Of a DNA stretch of 6,521 nucleotides, positions 5,965-6,521 are shown one piece after another. Made by a program: the position numbers and the translations under genes. Source of the stretch: Candidatus Methanomethylicus sp. Its GTDB lineage: Archaea; Thermoproteota; Methanomethylicia; Methanomethylicales; Methanomethylicaceae. Where the stretch lies: assembly GCA_028683025.1 (NCBI GenBank), contig JAJRAB010000021.1, positions 1 to 6,521 on the forward strand, given 5' to 3'. Numbering within the stretch: position 1 is the stretch's first letter; every line of letters begins with the position of its first letter. Under the pieces are notes generated by a model. That model did not search any database, had not been told where the DNA came from, and saw nothing but the letters and a program-made list of their open reading frames with translations.

Positions 5965-5972
5965 TGGATAGC

Positions 5973-6371
5973 ATGAAAGGATTTTTATCACATATTGAGA
6001 AGGACACAAGGAAAAATACAGATTTCAGGCACGTGGTCTACACTGGCAAATACAGCCAGCTGGTATTGATGTGCCTGCAGCCAAAGGAAGAGATTGGCGC
6101 TGAAACCCACGATGATGTCGACCAATTCTTCCGCTTTGAGGAGGGCGAGGGCAAGGTGATCATTGATGGCAAGGATCACGTCGTGAAAGATGGGGATGCG
6201 GTAATAGTGCCAGCAGGGGCGAGGCATAACGTGATCAACACTTCCGCAAGCTCCCAGCTGAAGCTCTACACGATCTATTCGCCTCCTGAGCATCAGGACG
6301 GGACGGTCAGGCGGACCAAGGCTGACGCAATTGCCAAAGAGGAGCACTTCGACGGCAAGACAACCGAGTAA
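5973..6371 (+). CDS. Single-domain cupin protein
   Basis: A 132-residue protein that is one small beta-barrel cupin domain, with metal-binding character. The second cupin motif is complete: GDAVIVPAGARHNVIN (74-89) fits G-x5-P-x-G-x2-H-x3-N with His85. The first motif (42-60) keeps His46 and the GEG at 58-60, but the usual second His is Asp48, followed by DQFF (50-53). The metal site is therefore non-standard, as in related stand-alone cupins. The tail (110-132) is charged. No enzymatic function can be assigned; such proteins include isomerases, dioxygenases and stress-related proteins. A GTG at 5961 and an ATG at 5964 extend the frame. GGTGA at 5960-5964, eight bases before the ATG at 5973, favours MKGFLSHIEK as the true N-terminus. 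The gene is divergent from the operon, so shared control is possible but unproven. Confidence 0.85.
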   Translation: MKGFLSHIEKDTRKNTDFRHVVYTGKYSQLVLMCLQPKEEIGAETHDDVDQFFRFEEGEGKVIIDGKDHVVKDGDAVIVPAGARHNVINTSASSQLKLYTIYSPPEHQDGTVRRTKADAIAKEEHFDGKTTE

Positions 6372-6386
6372 ATTGCATAACCAAGG

Positions 6387-6430
6387 TTTTTTCCCTGGGT
6401 AGCAATTCCTAGGGAAAGCCGCGGCTTTTT
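6387..6430 (+). terminator. Tandem hairpins with T-runs after the cupin gene
   Basis: After the cupin stop a run of six T (6387-6392) leads into a 9-pair stem, TTCCCTGGG (6391-6399) with CCTAGGGAA (6408-6416, one wobble). The palindrome AGCCGCGGCT (6417-6426) and five T (6426-6430) follow directly. This fits termination of the cupin transcript. Confidence 0.55.
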
Positions 6431-6521
6431 ACCATCAATTCTGGTTTCAAACTGGCGCCATTGGTGAAGGGCGACACATGCAGTAAAGGATAGCAGGCAA
6501 GGTGTCCCCAGGTCTGATACG

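Noticed and set aside
5988..6347. A 119-codon minus-strand frame opposite the cupin
   Set aside because: It is antisense to a cupin with a complete second motif and is best explained as a shadow.
6431..6521. Possible start of another gene at the right edge
   Set aside because: A GTG near 6501 and short open frames on the minus strand exist, but the stretch is too short and no recognisable protein pattern appears.
1..6521. CRISPR arrays, insertion sequences, tRNA or rRNA genes
   Set aside because: No regularly spaced repeats, transposase motifs, terminal repeats or tRNA-like folds were seen on either strand.

Overview
The window looks archaeal, most likely from a methanogen; Methanothrix/Methanosaeta is a guess from the style of the secreted protein and cupin, not something the sequence proves. 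The evidence is as follows. Ribosome-binding sites are of the GGTGA/GGAG type. Upstream regions carry TATA-like boxes and no clear bacterial -35/-10 pairs. The coding regions use many AGG/AGA arginine and ATA isoleucine codons. AT-rich, T-tract ends follow the genes.

Layout, left to right. Positions 1-258 (minus) hold the N-terminal 86 codons of a secreted protein that runs off the left edge. Positions 259-610 are a gene-free, partly very AT-rich spacer. It contains a TATA-like box inside a 9-bp inverted repeat, a possible structured leader for the secreted gene, and the probable terminator of the operon to its right. Positions 611-5821 are five minus-strand genes, read right to left: a radical SAM/SPASM-like enzyme (5821-4820), a PIG-L/LmbE-family zinc deacetylase (4674-4033), a BshC-like protein with an inserted zinc-ribbon motif (4019-2238), a small protein with a conserved CGKR...CDGxAHxGC domain (2269-1709), and a DegT/DnrJ/EryC1-type PLP aminotransferase (1660-611). 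Positions 5822-5972 are a divergent promoter region. Positions 5973-6371 (plus) encode a single-domain cupin followed by terminator-like hairpins. Positions 6431-6521 show no gene.

The five-gene operon is the main interest. A PIG-L deacetylase followed directly by a BshC-like protein recalls the last two steps of bacillithiol synthesis: BshB deacetylates GlcNAc-malate and BshC adds cysteine. Here the BshC-like protein is divergent and has a zinc-ribbon insert. The set also includes a radical SAM enzyme, a sugar-type aminotransferase and an uncharacterised Cys-rich protein, and no BshA glycosyltransferase is visible. The best reading is a small biosynthetic cassette that modifies an amino sugar, giving either a novel sugar-amino acid or thiol conjugate or a decorated surface glycan. 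The product cannot be determined from sequence alone. Ribosome-binding sites argue for shorter starts than the longest reading frame in four of the genes.
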